From assembly GCF_000341355.1 (NCBI RefSeq), contig NC_020300.1:744001-808000 (forward strand): DNA of 64,000 nt, read 5' to 3'. The notes under the pieces are model-generated. The model was not told where the DNA came from. It searched no databases and worked only from the letters and a program-made list of their open reading frames with translations. The position numbers were made by a program, and so were the translations under genes. The stretch comes from Bartonella australis AUST/NH1 (GTDB lineage Bacteria; Pseudomonadota; Alphaproteobacteria; Rhizobiales; Rhizobiaceae). This document shows, in pieces, positions 49,331 through 60,203 of this stretch (within the stretch, counting starts at the first letter, position 1; each line of letters starts with the position of its first letter).

Positions 49331-50104
49331 ATGACAGCAGAAGATGTTTGTTTTTTTGAGCATGATGGTTTGCGATTAGCTTACCGTGAAGAAGGGCAGG
49401 GCGCACCCATTTTATTAATTCATGGTTTTGCGTCTTCTGCACGTGTTAATTGGCAAGCAACAGGTTGGTTTCGTAGCCTTGTTGAAGCGGGTTACCGCGT
49501 TATTGCCCTTGATAACCGCGGACACGGTAATTCAGATAAAAGTTACGATCCTTCATTTTATATGCCGCCAGCTATGGCTAGTGATGCGGTCAGGTTACTT
49601 CAGCATTTAAGATTACCCAAAGCCCATGTTATGGGATATTCCATGGGTGCTCGAATTAGTGCATTTATGGCTCTTTTACATCCGACGTATGTGCATAGTG
49701 TGATCTTTGGTGGCTTAGGTATTGGTATGGTAAAAGGAGCAGGTAACTGGAAACCTGTCGCAGAAGCTCTTTTAGCAAAAGATGTTTCGGCTATTGCCGA
49801 TTCGCGTGGTCTAATGTTTCGTAAATTCGCGGACCAAACCAAAAGTGATAAGCGGGCTTTAGCTGCTTGTATTATGACATCAAAACAGGAATTAACAGAG
49901 TCTGAGATTCGTAGTATCAAGCGGCCCGCGCTCGTTGCAGTTGGCTCTTTGGACGAGATTGCTGGTCAAGCAGAGCCGCTGGCAGCTTTGCTACCACACG
50001 GTGAAGTATTACAAATTCCTAATCGAAACCATATGCTCGCTGTGGGAGACAAAGTTTATAAAAAAGGTGTTATCGATTTTCTTTCTCGTCATCCTATGGT
50101 TTAA
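49331..50104 (+). CDS. Alpha/beta hydrolase
   Basis: 257-residue cytosolic alpha/beta-hydrolase. Oxyanion-hole motif LIHGFASSARVNW, DNRGHGNSD, nucleophile elbow GYSMGAR (Ser at about 105), late Asp in VGSLDEIAG and His in IPNRNHMLAVGDK. Same-strand neighbour of the DUF192 gene with a 12-base gap, likely co-transcribed. Substrate unknown. Confidence 0.88.
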   Translation: MTAEDVCFFEHDGLRLAYREEGQGAPILLIHGFASSARVNWQATGWFRSLVEAGYRVIALDNRGHGNSDKSYDPSFYMPPAMASDAVRLLQHLRLPKAHVMGYSMGARISAFMALLHPTYVHSVIFGGLGIGMVKGAGNWKPVAEALLAKDVSAIADSRGLMFRKFADQTKSDKRALAACIMTSKQELTESEIRSIKRPALVAVGSLDEIAGQAEPLAALLPHGEVLQIPNRNHMLAVGDKVYKKGVIDFLSRHPMV

Positions 50105-50520
50105 GGGCCGTTCATAATTTACAAAGATTAAAGAAGGGGATGATGTCTTTTCGTTTTTGGCTTACGAAAATTTTACTTATAATTACATTATTGCAGTACG
50201 AAATTTGTAAGCTGTGAGGCGGGAGAATATTGCATTTAGCGTGTTTTTATGTTTTTTGCGTAAAAATTTTGAACAAATTGTTGCAAGTCATATATTAACT
50301 CATTTATTGATAAGCGGAAGTCAGATATTTAGGTACGATCGCCGTCTATTAAATATCGCATGAGCGTAGATATATGAAGCTTTGTATAGATCATTGTAAT
50401 GGGTGTTTTAGTGTGTTGTGGCCGGATTTTGCTGTAAAGCATGAAGTACGTAATTGAAAATTTTATCGTCTTCTCCGCCGGAAAAAAATTATTGATAATC
50501 TCAAAATGCAGGAGAGCGCA
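50105..50520. other. Spacer with second hairpin repeat
   Basis: AT-rich, no gene. It holds the second copy of the short hairpin repeat and presumably the promoter of the DUF3126 gene. Confidence 0.4.
50148..50171 (+). repeat. Short dispersed hairpin repeat (copy 2)
   Basis: Same as 48792-48815 except for T in place of C in the loop. Lies 44 bases downstream of the hydrolase stop, again at a gene 3' end. Confidence 0.5.
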
Positions 50521-50733
50521 GTGAATGCTGATGAAATCAAAAAACTTGACAGTTATTTTAAAACAACATTCCAAAATTCAGCGTTGCAGGTAAAAGCTCG
50601 GCCAAAGAAGAATGACTCCTGTGAAGTTTATATAAGAGATGAATTCTTGGGTGTGATTTACCGCGACGAAGACGAAGACGGACTGTCCTATAATTTTTCA
50701 ATGGCAATATTAGATATCGATTTAAAAAATTAA
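50521..50733 (+). CDS. DUF3126 family protein
   Basis: 70-residue alphaproteobacterial protein of unknown function with the pattern NADEIKKLDSYFKTTF, VKARPKKNDSCEVYI, EFLGVIYRDEDEDG. GTG at 50521 is preferred because GGAG (50511-50514) sits six bases upstream; ATG at 50506 lies before that site. Convergent with radC. Confidence 0.82.
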   Translation: MNADEIKKLDSYFKTTFQNSALQVKARPKKNDSCEVYIRDEFLGVIYRDEDEDGLSYNFSMAILDIDLKN

Positions 50734-50762
50734 TGTATTCTCGTAACCGGATTCAGTTTTCT

Positions 50763-51557
50763 TTATATGAGCTTTAGTTCTTTAAAGCTTGTATAGTTGT
50801 TACGTGCGATAATAATATGGTCGTGGACCGTGATTTCTAGCGCATTGGCAGCGTCTTTTAATCTGTAGGTCATTGATATATCGGCTTGAGAAGGTGAAGC
50901 ATCACCTGAAGGGTGATTGTGAACTAAGATAAGCCCTGACGCAGACAATTCCAAGGCTCTAGAGACTACTTCACGAGGATAAACGGGAGTGTGATCAATG
51001 GTTCCAATTTGTTGTACCTCATCAGAAAGCAGACCGTTTTTCTTATCAAGAAATAAAACGCGAAACTGCTCGCGTGTTTCATGAGCCATGACGGCTTTAC
51101 AATAAGCTAATACTTTATCCCATGATGAAAAAATATTACGTTTAGATAATTCCGCGCGGGCGAGGCGTCCTGCAACACTTGAAATAATTTTCAGATCAAT
51201 AGCGGTAGCTGGACCGCACCCTTGAACTTCTTGAAGTCGGTGGATATCAGCCCCTAGTACCTCAGCTAATGAACCAAAACGTGCTATTAAATTTTTGGCT
51301 ATTGGCTTTGTGTCTGCTCGTAAGATGGTACGAAAAAGCAATAATTCGAGATATTCATAATCTTCAATTGCGTTACCTTTCATCTTTAAATAGCGTTTAC
51401 GAAGACGCTCACGATGTCCTTGATAAGACTTATTGATCTCTGCTTTCTTTTTAAATTTTTCACTTTTTGTTGATGACGTTGAATTAAGTGGAGCATCTAA
51501 GGTTAAGTTTGAGCAATTATTTTTAGCAACTCCATTTTTATCTGATCGTTTTGCCAT
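50763..51557 (-). CDS. radC: RadC/JAB-domain protein
   Basis: RadC (DUF2466) with an N-terminal HhH-like region ([16 protein letters not shown]) and a C-terminal JAMM metal motif [16 protein letters not shown]. Despite the name its repair role is unproved. A basic, low-complexity N terminus of about 50 residues precedes it. ATG at 51557 is chosen; the longer frame begins at a GTG inside map. Confidence 0.9.
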   Translation of the reverse strand: MAKRSDKNGVAKNNCSNLTLDAPLNSTSSTKSEKFKKKAEINKSYQGHRERLRKRYLKMKGNAIEDYEYLELLLFRTILRADTKPIAKNLIARFGSLAEVLGADIHRLQEVQGCGPATAIDLKIISSVAGRLARAELSKRNIFSSWDKVLAYCKAVMAHETREQFRVLFLDKKNGLLSDEVQQIGTIDHTPVYPREVVSRALELSASGLILVHNHPSGDASPSQADISMTYRLKDAANALEITVHDHIIIARNNYTSFKELKLI

Positions 51558-51574
51558 GATATTTTTACATTTAT

Positions 51575-52405
51575 CTAAGTACACGAATTTGAAATATAAA
51601 AAATATTTTTCGGAGAGTAAGTAAATACCTCACATCCTTCACTTGTTACGCCAATTGTATGTTCATATTGTGCACTAAGAGAGCGGTCACGTGTAACAGC
51701 AGTCCAGCCATCGGATAAAATTTTGACCTGAGGTTTACCGAGATTGATCATGGGTTCAATTGTGAATATCATACCTTTTTTGATTTCTTCACCTTCCCCC
51801 GGTGTTCCATAATGCAAAATATTGGGGGCATCGTGAAAAAGCTGGCCGATACCATGTCCACAAAAATCCCTCACGACTGAGCAGCGTTCAGATTCTGCAT
51901 AACGCTGAATAGCTGCACCAATATCGCCTATTGTTGCACCGGGTTTTACAGCGGCAATACCTCTCATAAGGCTTTCATGGGTTACATTTAATAAGCGTTC
52001 TGCGGCGCGCTTGATTTTCCCGACAGGATACATACGGCTCGAATCTCCGTGCCAGCTATTGAGGATAAACGTTACATCAACATTAACAATATCGCCTTCT
52101 TGCAAAGATTTTTTATTTGGTATGCCATGACAAACAACGTGATTGATGGATGTACAGCATGAGTGGCTGTATCCGTGGTAATTTAGATCAGCGGGTAAGG
52201 CGCCCCGCTCAACTCCAAAACTAAAAACAAAATCATCAATTTCTTGCGTAGTGACACCTGGCTTAATAATATCCACAAGTGCATCGAGGCATTCTGCAGC
52301 AACACGGCAAACTTTGCGCATTTCACCAAAAGCATAATCGTCGAAGATACGGATTTGTCCGTTAAATTTTGGAGGTACTTTATTGTATTCAATGTAACTG
52401 GCCAT
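51575..52405 (-). CDS. map: Methionine aminopeptidase type I
   Basis: Removes initiator Met. Metal ligands are visible: Asp in [19 protein letters not shown] (two), His in [13 protein letters not shown], Glu in [10 protein letters not shown] and Glu in YEHTIGVT. 276 residues. Overlaps sfsA by 17 bases. Confidence 0.96.
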   Translation of the reverse strand: MASYIEYNKVPPKFNGQIRIFDDYAFGEMRKVCRVAAECLDALVDIIKPGVTTQEIDDFVFSFGVERGALPADLNYHGYSHSCCTSINHVVCHGIPNKKSLQEGDIVNVDVTFILNSWHGDSSRMYPVGKIKRAAERLLNVTHESLMRGIAAVKPGATIGDIGAAIQRYAESERCSVVRDFCGHGIGQLFHDAPNILHYGTPGEGEEIKKGMIFTIEPMINLGKPQVKILSDGWTAVTRDRSLSAQYEHTIGVTSEGCEVFTYSPKNIFYISNSCT

Positions 52406-53114
52406 TTTTTTTGCTATTTTCTATTTTCACTCGATGAATCGGAAAGATACCTTCCACACTTACGTGGCATTTTATAGCATAAAATTCTACCCCTGATTTT
52501 ACCGCTAAATCAAATTTACGTCCATAAACAGGGTCAAGATCATGGCATACCGCAAAAGCTGAGCAGTCTTCTCTCTGAATTATGTAAAGCATAGCTGCTC
52601 GTTTTCCTCGCTGTACAATTTTTATAAGCTCTTCGAGGTGACGTGTGCCGCGCTTTGTCACTGTATCAGGGAATTCTGCTAATCCTTTTTGCCGAATAAA
52701 ATGAACATTTTTTACTTCTAAATAACATTCAGGAAGAGTGCCATCGCATAGTAAGAAATCGATGCGGGATCGTGTACCATAGCGCTGCTCACTTAAAATT
52801 GTTTTATATCCATTTAATTCGGGCAATAATCCACACTGAATTGCCTCCCGGGCAAGTTGATTGGGTAAAGTCGTGTTAATGCCAACCAAGGTATTATCTG
52901 CTTCGACAATTTCTAATCGATAGGGATATTTTCGTTTAGAATTATTGTTATAGGAAAGCCAAACGTTAAAATTAGGGGTTGTCAGTCCAAGCATTGAACC
53001 GGTGTTAGGAACAGAAACAGTTAAGATGCGTTGATCATTTGTTCTGACCTCAGCGAGGAAGCGTTTATAACGACGAATGAGTTTTGCAGGATAAAGTTCG
53101 GGGATAAAAAGCAT
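52389..53114 (-). CDS. sfsA: SfsA family protein (sugar fermentation stimulation homologue)
   Basis: 241-residue DNA/RNA-binding nuclease-like fold. N-terminal OB-like part (YKRFLAEVRT, VSVPNTGSMLGL), and the PD-(D/E)xK-like segment SRIDFLLCD...CYLEVKNVHF. Always found with map in Rhizobiales. Biological role unclear. Confidence 0.93.
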   Translation of the reverse strand: MLFIPELYPAKLIRRYKRFLAEVRTNDQRILTVSVPNTGSMLGLTTPNFNVWLSYNNNSKRKYPYRLEIVEADNTLVGINTTLPNQLAREAIQCGLLPELNGYKTILSEQRYGTRSRIDFLLCDGTLPECYLEVKNVHFIRQKGLAEFPDTVTKRGTRHLEELIKIVQRGKRAAMLYIIQREDCSAFAVCHDLDPVYGRKFDLAVKSGVEFYAIKCHVSVEGIFPIHRVKIENSKKNGQLH

Positions 53115-53427
53115 ATTCCTTTATTAAAGTGTGCAACATCATAATTCAATTTAAATTATGGTTCAATAAATCAGTGATACATCCGGTAAAGCTGCGTTCA
53201 TAAAAAATAACAGATGTGACGATATGTGCCATTGCGTATAAAAGTGGGAGCTATTTTTTCGACATCCTTTGTTCATCTTAAGGTTTTAGGCAAATAATTA
53301 TTTGATTTTAAAAGCTAAAATTGATTACAGTTTACCGCTAAAAATCTCATTTTAGGGAGTACTTGTTCGCAAAATTGAGTTAAAAAAACCGACGGTAAAA
53401 CACAATTTATGAAAATTGGTGAAATTA
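53115..53427. other. Divergent spacer sfsA / RNA methyltransferase
   Basis: No gene and no clear repeat was seen; expected to hold promoters in both directions. Confidence 0.35.
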
Positions 53428-54264
53428 ATGGCAGGAACAAATAAAAATTGTAAAAATATAATGAGTGGTCCAATTATTATTTTGGTTGAGCCGCAATTAC
53501 CTGAAAATATCGGTATGGTCGCAAGAGCAATGGCGAATTTTGGGTTATCTGAACTTCGGTTGGTCAAGCCGCGAGAATCATTTCCGAATGAGAAAGCCAG
53601 AGCTGCTGCAAGTAAAGCAGATCATGTAATTGATAATACATTGATTTTTGAAACATTACGTGACGCAATTATAGATTTAAATTATGTTTTTGGTACAACC
53701 GCGCGCAAAAGATATAGTTTTAAAGGTGTCAAAAGCGCCGTTGAAGCGGCGGGTATTTTACGTTACCGCGAAAACGCTGGTCATAAAACGGGAATTTTGT
53801 TCGGAAGAGAAAAGTGGGGACTAAAAAATGACGAAATCAGTCTTGTAGATGAAATCGTCACTTTTCCGGTTAATCCCGCTTTTGCGTCGCTTAACATCGC
53901 TCAAGCAGTTTTACTTATGTCTTATGAATGGATGAAATCAGGTTTAGAAAATTTAAATGATACTGCTTTTGGCGCGATAGAGATGAAACCCGCTGATAAA
54001 AAGGAGCTTCATGGTTTTTTATCACAATTAGAAAGTGCTTTGGATGTGCGTGGATATTTTAGGCCTAAGGAACGTAAAGAGGTGATGGTTGCAAATATGC
54101 GTTCTGTTTTTACACGTGCTAATTTTAGCGAACCCGAAATTCGTTTATTACGGGGAGTTGTATCTTCGCTCGATCATTTTTCGCCTAAATTTCCGCGGGG
54201 AAGTGGCGCACCTGTAGAACTTGATCGGAAACAAGTCAAAACGAGCGTGAATGCTGATGGATAA
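53428..54264 (+). CDS. TrmJ/LasT-type RNA methyltransferase (SPOUT)
   Basis: SpoU/TrmH superfamily, closest to TrmJ, which 2'-O-methylates tRNA position 32. Motif 1 LVEPQLPENIGMVARAMANF, motif 2 GILFGREKWGLKNDE and motif 3 NPAFASLNIAQAVLLMSYE are complete. The C-terminal helical extension (about 180-275) is typical of TrmJ. ATG at 53428. Overlaps murI by 14 bases. Confidence 0.91.
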   Translation: MAGTNKNCKNIMSGPIIILVEPQLPENIGMVARAMANFGLSELRLVKPRESFPNEKARAAASKADHVIDNTLIFETLRDAIIDLNYVFGTTARKRYSFKGVKSAVEAAGILRYRENAGHKTGILFGREKWGLKNDEISLVDEIVTFPVNPAFASLNIAQAVLLMSYEWMKSGLENLNDTAFGAIEMKPADKKELHGFLSQLESALDVRGYFRPKERKEVMVANMRSVFTRANFSEPEIRLLRGVVSSLDHFSPKFPRGSGAPVELDRKQVKTSVNADG

Positions 54265-55069
54265 ACGACCACTCCTTTTTTTTGATAGCGGTATCGGTGG
54301 ATTAACGGTGCTGAGGGAAGTATATGCTCTCGTCCCAGAGTTTCAATTTATTTATGTTGCTGACGACGCAGGGTTCCCTTACGGCGTCTGGGAAGAGGAT
54401 GTTTTAAAACGCCGCATTTTAAAGATTTTTACGAATCTCCTAGAACTCTATAATCCTACTTTATGTGTGATCGCTTGTAATACAGTTTCTACATTGATGA
54501 TGGCAGATTTACGAAATGAATTTCCCCATGTCCTTTTTGTAGGAACTGTACCGGCAATTAAATTAGCTGCGGGAAGAACAAAGTCTGGTTTAATCTCAGT
54601 GTTAGCGACTCCTGGAACAGTTAAGCGTGCATATACATATGAATTGATAAAATCTTTTGCTGGCCAATGTCGTGTCCAGCTCGTTGGAAGCGAAAAGCTT
54701 GCTGGATTTGCTGAAGATTATTTACACGGATATCCTGTTAATTATGAAGACTTACGCCGTGAAATTTTGCCATGCTTTGTTGAGGAAAATGGTAAATATA
54801 CTGACGTCATTGTTTTGGCCTGTACGCATTATCCTTTTTTGGTCAACCTGTTTTGTGAACAAGCTCCGTGGCCGGTTGAATGGATTAATCCCGCAAAGGC
54901 TGTGGCCAGACATACGAGATCGTTGTTACTTCCCAAAATGCAAAGCAAAAATTTGAAAAAACATGAAAATCTTGCATTGTTTATATCGCAAAATATCAGT
55001 TTCCCAACAGAGCATTTATTGAAAAGATTCAATTTAAATATAATAAAGGGAGTTGACTTTAATTTGTGA
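54251..55069 (+). CDS. murI: Glutamate racemase
   Basis: Supplies D-glutamate for peptidoglycan. DSGIGGLTVLRE at the N terminus, and the two catalytic cysteines in VIACNTVST (Cys76) and VLACTHYPF (Cys191). 272 residues from ATG 54251; ATG 54257 is equally possible. Overlaps the methyltransferase gene. Confidence 0.95.
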   Translation: MLMDKRPLLFFDSGIGGLTVLREVYALVPEFQFIYVADDAGFPYGVWEEDVLKRRILKIFTNLLELYNPTLCVIACNTVSTLMMADLRNEFPHVLFVGTVPAIKLAAGRTKSGLISVLATPGTVKRAYTYELIKSFAGQCRVQLVGSEKLAGFAEDYLHGYPVNYEDLRREILPCFVEENGKYTDVIVLACTHYPFLVNLFCEQAPWPVEWINPAKAVARHTRSLLLPKMQSKNLKKHENLALFISQNISFPTEHLLKRFNLNIIKGVDFNL

Positions 55070-55160
55070 GACTAATAGAAAAGGCGCGGATTTTTCTTTT
55101 GAGAAAATGTCGTTAACTGACGTGTCCCGTGGATATCTTCGCAAGTTGTGCGTGAGGTGT

Positions 55161-55207
55161 TCTGTCAGTCTTCGTTTTTGAAGACAGAGGAGGGCGCGTT
55201 TCCTCTG
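55161..55207 (+). promoter_or_regulatory. rpsD leader stem-loops
   Basis: GTCTTC/GAAGAC (55168-55173 with 55180-55185) and CAGAGGA/TCCTCTG (55185-55191 with 55201-55207) form two adjacent hairpins sharing a boundary base. An alternative TCTGTC/GACAGA pairing would exclude the second. They lie 44-90 bases upstream of rpsD. S4 is an autogenous translational regulator in other bacteria, so a leader role is plausible. Confidence 0.4.
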
Positions 55208-55250
55208 AGTTGGGTTATTTTGACCTTGTTTTTTATTTGAAGGAAATGCG

Positions 55251-55868
55251 ATGAGTAAGCGCGAATCAACAAAATATAAAATTGACCGCCGTATGGGGGA
55301 GAATATCTGGGGCCGCCCGAAATCTCCCGTTAATCGTCGTGATTATGGTCCTGGCCAACATGGTCAGCGGCGTAAAGGAAAACTCTCTGATTATGGTGTA
55401 CAGTTGCGTGCAAAGCAGAAATTAAAGGGTTTTTACGGTGATATTTCCGAGAAACAATTTCATAAGACTTACGTAGAGGCCGCTCGCCGTCGTGGTGATA
55501 CAGGTGAAAATCTTATTGGCCTTTTGGAGTCGCGTTTGGATGCTGTTGTTTATCGCGCAAAATTTGTTCCTACCATTTTCGCTTCCCGCCAATTTATCAA
55601 CCACGGTCACGTTAACGTAAATGGTCGGCGCACTAATATCCAGTCTTATCGCTGTAAGCCAGGTGATGTTATTGAGGTTCGAAAAAAATCGAAACAGCTC
55701 GTTTTAGTTTTAGAGTCTGTGCAATTGGCTGAGCGGGACGTTCCTGAATATATTGAAGCCGACCACAGCGAAATGAAAGCGACTTTTATCCGCATTCCTT
55801 CTTTTGCGGATGTTCCCTATGCTGTGCAAATGGAGCCGAATTTAGTTGTCGAATTTTATTCGCGATAA
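55251..55868 (+). CDS. rpsD: 30S ribosomal protein S4
   Basis: 205-residue primary 16S rRNA-binding protein. [22 protein letters not shown], the [11 protein letters not shown] block and the S4 domain [19 protein letters not shown] are intact. Preceded by AAGGAA. Monocistronic, as usual in alphaproteobacteria, with its own terminator. Confidence 0.98.
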   Translation: MSKRESTKYKIDRRMGENIWGRPKSPVNRRDYGPGQHGQRRKGKLSDYGVQLRAKQKLKGFYGDISEKQFHKTYVEAARRRGDTGENLIGLLESRLDAVVYRAKFVPTIFASRQFINHGHVNVNGRRTNIQSYRCKPGDVIEVRKKSKQLVLVLESVQLAERDVPEYIEADHSEMKATFIRIPSFADVPYAVQMEPNLVVEFYSR

Positions 55869-55947
55869 ATTTCTCTATACAAAATTACTTTTCGCTCTTA
55901 TATCTCTGATATGTCGAGAAAATTAAGCATTTTGCTTTGTTTTCATC

Positions 55948-55984
55948 GGGACTTTTTTTAGGCGGCGTTAAAAAGTCCCTTTTT
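55948..55984 (+). terminator. rpsD intrinsic terminator
   Basis: GGGACTTTTT (55948-55957) pairs perfectly with AAAAAGTCCC (55970-55979) and is followed by T5, 80 bases after the rpsD stop. Confidence 0.85.
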
Positions 55985-56156
55985 ATTGGATGCTAAGCGC
56001 GGTATGTTTTCTGTTTTTTTATCACGCTGTAACATAGAATAACTCTTTTTTTAAGTTTACGGATTTAAATTAGAATAGGTTCGGTTTTTTATATCTGTTA
56101 TTGCGCGTGTGGGGTATTACGGAACGGACTGTTGCGTTATGCGAGGTCGTGATCTC

Positions 56157-57026
56157 ATGTACAAATCTTTAATTAAATATCAGGAAACTGCAGAAAATAG
56201 TGATCTTTTAGAGGGGGAGGGTACTGGTTATCATTCGATGTTCCGGGACGCCCCTTCAAATGTAGAGTTTAATAAATTGCGCAAACGGCTTTTGCGCCAC
56301 GTGCGGCAGGCATTTAATGATTTTTCTATGCTTTCTTCAGGAAATAAATGGCTTGTTGCCTTGTCAGGCGGAAAAGATTCTTACGGCTTACTAGCGCTTC
56401 TCCTCGATTTAAAGTGGCGTGGTCTTTTTCCCATTGAAATTTTGGTTTGTAACCTTGATCAGGGCCAGCCTGGCTTTCCGAAGCATATTCTTCCTGATTT
56501 TTTAAATTTTCACCGAATTCCGTATCGTATTGAGTATCAGGATACTTTCTCAGTTGTTAAAGATAAGCTAAAAGACGCGTCAACATATTGTTCACTTTGT
56601 TCTCGATTAAGACGGGGAAATTTATATCGTATAGCACGTGAAGAGGGGTGTTCTGCTTTAGTTCTTGGGCACCATCGTGATGATGTTTTAGAAACGTTTT
56701 TTATGAACCTATTTCACGGTGGTCGGTTAGCCGCTATGCCGGGCAAATTTTTAAATGACGAAGGCGATCTTTTTGTTTTGCGCCCTCTTGTTTACGCCGC
56801 TGAGGAAGACATGGAAAAATTTTCTCAGTTAATGCGCTTTCCTATCATTCCTTGTAATCTTTGTGGTAGCCAAGATGGTTTACAGCGCAATGCAATGAAA
56901 AAAATGCTAAAAGATATCGAAAAAAGGATGCCGGGACGTAAAGACACAATGATTCGCGCTTTGACAAATGTGCGCCCAAGTCATTTACTTGATAAAAAGC
57001 TTTTTGATTTCAATGCGTTAAATTAA
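56157..57026 (+). CDS. ttcA: tRNA 2-thiocytidine biosynthesis protein TtcA
   Basis: Iron-sulfur ATP pyrophosphatase that thiolates C32 of tRNA. PP-loop LSGGKDSYG, first CxxC pair [11 protein letters not shown], second PCNLCGSQ, and [13 protein letters not shown]. The frame opens at GTG 56109; ATG 56139 is also possible. ATG 56157 is preferred because GAGG lies about ten bases upstream. Confidence 0.94.
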   Translation: MYKSLIKYQETAENSDLLEGEGTGYHSMFRDAPSNVEFNKLRKRLLRHVRQAFNDFSMLSSGNKWLVALSGGKDSYGLLALLLDLKWRGLFPIEILVCNLDQGQPGFPKHILPDFLNFHRIPYRIEYQDTFSVVKDKLKDASTYCSLCSRLRRGNLYRIAREEGCSALVLGHHRDDVLETFFMNLFHGGRLAAMPGKFLNDEGDLFVLRPLVYAAEEDMEKFSQLMRFPIIPCNLCGSQDGLQRNAMKKMLKDIEKRMPGRKDTMIRALTNVRPSHLLDKKLFDFNALN

Positions 57027-57062
57027 GTATTGATGACATAAATCTTCTTCTTTTTTGATATT

Positions 57063-58376
57063 CTAAACTGCAATGCCGTAGAGATCATAGGAATCAGATC
57101 GTTCAATTTTAACGGTGACAAATTCACCCACACGAAGCGGCCGCCGCGATGATATATGCACGATGCCATCTACTTCTGGAGCATCGTATTTACTACGGCC
57201 TTTAGCTGTTTTTCCGTAACTTTCATCAATAAGAACTTGGAGCCTTTTTCCAACTTTTTTCTTCAGAAGATAAGCGGAAATTTTCTGTTGTTTTGCCATA
57301 AAACGGTTCCAGCGACTTTCCTTTACTTCTTCAGCAATATTTTCTAATCCTAAATTATTTGCGGCGGCGCCTCTCACCGCTTCGTATTTAAAGCAACCCG
57401 CTCGTTCAATTTTTGCTTCTTCCAACCACTCAAGGAGCATATCGAAATCTTCATTAGTTTCTCCTGGAAAGCCAACAATGAACGTTGATCGTAAAGTGAG
57501 GTCTGGACAAATTTTACGCCATTTTTCAATTCTATGGTTTATTTTTTCGATGTGAGCAGGGCGTTTCATATTGCGCAAAACAGTTGGAGATGCGTGCTGG
57601 AAAGGAATATCTAAATAAGGAAGAATTTTTCCTGCAGCCATAAGTTCGATGACTTCATCGACATGGGGATAAGGATAAACATAATGCATTCGTATCCAAA
57701 TGCCCATATTTCCTAACTCAAGACAAAGATCCAAAAATTTTGTTTTTATTGTGCGGTCTTTCCAAAGGCTTTCAGAATATTTTACATCGATTCCGTAAGC
57801 ACCGGTATCTTGAGAAATAACCAAAAGCTCTTTTACACCTGCTTGTACAAGTTTTTCTGCTTCGCGAAGAACATTGCTTATAGGACGTGAAATAAGATCA
57901 CCACGCAGAGAAGGGATGATACAAAAACTACATCGATTGGAGCACCCCTCAGAAATTTTTAAGTAAGCATAATGGCGGGGCGTTAAGCGGATGCCTTGTG
58001 GAGGCACTAAATCAATAAAAGGATCGTGGATAGGAGGAATCACTGTATGAACCGCTTGCATGACACTTTCATAATCTTGTGGTCCAGTAATCGCTAGTAC
58101 ATTAGGGTATGCTTGGCGAATAGTATCCGGTTCGGCTCCTAAACATCCAGTTACAATGACTTTTCCATTTTTTTTAATAGCTTCGTCAATGTTAGCTAGT
58201 GATTCATTGCGTGCAGAATCAAGAAAGCCACAAGTATTAACAATAACGAGATCAGCACTTTTATGATTATTTGATACTTCATAGCCTTCGGAACGAAGAC
58301 TTGTAATAATTCGTTCAGAATCTACAAGCGCTTTTGGGCAACCAAGAGAAACAAAACTAATACGAGGCGCTACCAT
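57063..58376 (-). CDS. rimO: Ribosomal protein S12 methylthiotransferase RimO
   Basis: Radical SAM enzyme thiomethylating Asp88 of S12. Auxiliary cluster cysteines in [22 protein letters not shown] and [10 protein letters not shown]; radical [12 protein letters not shown]-terminal TRAM domain with [17 protein letters not shown]. 437 residues. Convergent with ttcA. Confidence 0.96.
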   Translation of the reverse strand: MVAPRISFVSLGCPKALVDSERIITSLRSEGYEVSNNHKSADLVIVNTCGFLDSARNESLANIDEAIKKNGKVIVTGCLGAEPDTIRQAYPNVLAITGPQDYESVMQAVHTVIPPIHDPFIDLVPPQGIRLTPRHYAYLKISEGCSNRCSFCIIPSLRGDLISRPISNVLREAEKLVQAGVKELLVISQDTGAYGIDVKYSESLWKDRTIKTKFLDLCLELGNMGIWIRMHYVYPYPHVDEVIELMAAGKILPYLDIPFQHASPTVLRNMKRPAHIEKINHRIEKWRKICPDLTLRSTFIVGFPGETNEDFDMLLEWLEEAKIERAGCFKYEAVRGAAANNLGLENIAEEVKESRWNRFMAKQQKISAYLLKKKVGKRLQVLIDESYGKTAKGRSKYDAPEVDGIVHISSRRPLRVGEFVTVKIERSDSYDLYGIAV

Positions 58377-58597
58377 GATAATTCCTGCATTTTATTCATT
58401 ATTGTTTACTCAAAGAGTAAAATTTAAAGTATCCTGTGTTTTTCTGTCTTTATATATTTACAATGCAATTTACTACCAAGTTATTTATTCTTTTCATAGG
58501 TATCCTGGCAGAACGCGTGATATAAAATACGGAAAATATACCATCAACTTTTTATTTAAATACACAAATTGTGCTTATTTTTGCTGCATTATTTTAG

Positions 58598-59311
58598 TCA
58601 ATATCGACGAATAAGCCCAACGAGTTTACCTTGTATGAGAACGCGCTCAGATCCATATATGCGCGTTTCATAGTGAGGATTCGCGGCTTCTAGTGCAATA
58701 GAGGCCCCTTGACGTCGATAACGTTTTAAAGTTGCCTCTTCTTTATCGATTAATGCAACGATAATCTCGCCTGATGTTGCTGTACTTTGACATTTAACAA
58801 TTATAGTATCTCTGTCAAAAATACCTGCTTCGATCATAGAGTCTCCTTTAACCTCTAAAGCGTAATGTTCTCCTAAACCGATCATGTCTGGCGGAAGAGA
58901 AAGTGTATTTATTTGTTGTTGTATAGCAGAAATAGGTACACCAGCGGCGATGCGGCCCATGATAGGAATAGTGACGTTTTTTTTATCTACAGCGTTAATA
59001 TTATCGAGACTGTCTAAGTTTCTTGATATTTTCTTTTTGTCTTTTTTTATCATACTTGGAAAAATTTTACGAGCCGAAGAAAGATCAAATGTTATTCTAT
59101 CTGGGAGTCTGATAACTTCTACTGCGCGGGCACGATTTGGTAAACGGCGTATAAATCCTCGTTCTTCTAGAGCTGTAACGAGTCTATGAATACCGGATTT
59201 TGAAGCAAGTTCTAGCGCTCTTCTCATTTCATCAAAGGAGGGTGGGACACCTGTTTCTTTCATATGATTGTGAATGAACAAAAGCAGCTCATATTGTTTA
59301 CACGTCAGCAT
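58598..59311 (-). CDS. lexA: LexA repressor
   Basis: SOS repressor of 237 residues. N-terminal winged helix ([21 protein letters not shown]), autocleavage site Ala123-Gly124 in GRIAAGVP, catalytic Ser158 (KGDSM) and Lys196 (ATLKRY). No exact alphaproteobacterial GTTC-N7-GTTC box was found upstream; GTTC at 59392 followed by a T-run is only a half match. Confidence 0.96.
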   Translation of the reverse strand: MLTCKQYELLLFIHNHMKETGVPPSFDEMRRALELASKSGIHRLVTALEERGFIRRLPNRARAVEVIRLPDRITFDLSSARKIFPSMIKKDKKKISRNLDSLDNINAVDKKNVTIPIMGRIAAGVPISAIQQQINTLSLPPDMIGLGEHYALEVKGDSMIEAGIFDRDTIIVKCQSTATSGEIIVALIDKEEATLKRYRRQGASIALEAANPHYETRIYGSERVLIQGKLVGLIRRY

Positions 59312-60063
59312 TCAACATTCCAATCAAGAAATCGAAAAAGAAATCACTAAAAAACAAAACATAAAAAACAAAACATATGTATTTCACACTTGTTCTACAA
59401 GTTTTTATGAAATAAATCAAAAATCTTTGCCTATTGTTTGAGTATAAATTAGAAGCTTATAGGGCTATTTTTTTTATGTTCAGCTTATAAGTTACTTAGC
59501 TGTGTTCTCTGTGTTATCTGAGTGATGTCGTTAAAAAATAATGATATATTTCGTAAAAACAGCTTCACGTAATTTGGCTATTATTTATTTGTCACGCATC
59601 ATAATATCGGTTAAATGCTATTTTGAACTTTGTGTAGTTAACTATTTTAGTTAAACACTCGAAATTATCGTACATACTGGTTTTATTATCGTTCGTAAAA
59701 TATTTACAACTGAAAGCTTTATGTTTTTATTTTAATAGTGATTTTCGAGCACACAAGCTTCCTTTTTATAATATAGATTGTTGCTTGAACGTAAGTATCT
59801 ACTGATACAGCTCAGTATAATATTTTCGATATATATCAATATATTATATTATAGTTTTAATTTATTAATTAAATGATATTAAACACAATTTACTGTATTT
59901 ATATATAACTTTAATATAATTACTTTAATAATTCTAGGATATTCACTTATTTAAACTATTTTTATTATTTAAAATTAACAAAATAGCACAAAATGATAAA
60001 TTAACAAAAATAATAAACATTTTGGATAATTTGAATTGAGGAATAATATTTTTTTAAAAAGTG
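59312..60063. other. Very AT-rich 750-base spacer
   Basis: Between lexA and tRNA-Lys. Extremely A/T-rich, especially 59800-60060, with no supported gene. It probably contains the lexA promoter at its left side; the rest is unexplained. Confidence 0.4.
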
Positions 60064-60092
60064 TTGACCAAATGAGAAGTCGCCCGTATGTT
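60064..60092 (+). promoter_or_regulatory. Strong sigma70-type promoter for tRNA-Lys
   Basis: TTGACC, 17-base spacer, TATGTT: close to the consensus with optimal spacing, 36 bases before the tRNA-Lys gene. Confidence 0.7.
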
Positions 60093-60127
60093 CCTGTCAC
60101 TTTCCAAAAGCAAGTTAGCTTGCTTGG

Positions 60128-60203
60128 GAGCGCGTAGCTCAGCTGGTAGAGCAACTGACTTTTAATCAGTAGGTCCAGGGTTCGAATCCCTGCGCGCTCA
60201 CCA
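60128..60203 (+). tRNA. tRNA-Lys(TTT)
   Basis: 76-nt tRNA with encoded CCA. Acceptor GAGCGCG pairs with CGCGCTC; anticodon loop CTTTTAA gives TTT (Lys). T-arm GGTTCGAATCC is standard. Confidence 0.98.

Noticed and set aside
58375..58614. 79-codon plus-strand frame between rimO and lexA
   Set aside because: Overlaps both flanking genes and has a composition expected of translated AT-rich spacer.
59380..59410. Possible LexA operator upstream of lexA
   Set aside because: Only one GTTC half-site is present; the second half seven bases later is TTTT, so it does not meet the alphaproteobacterial GTTC-N7-GTTC pattern.
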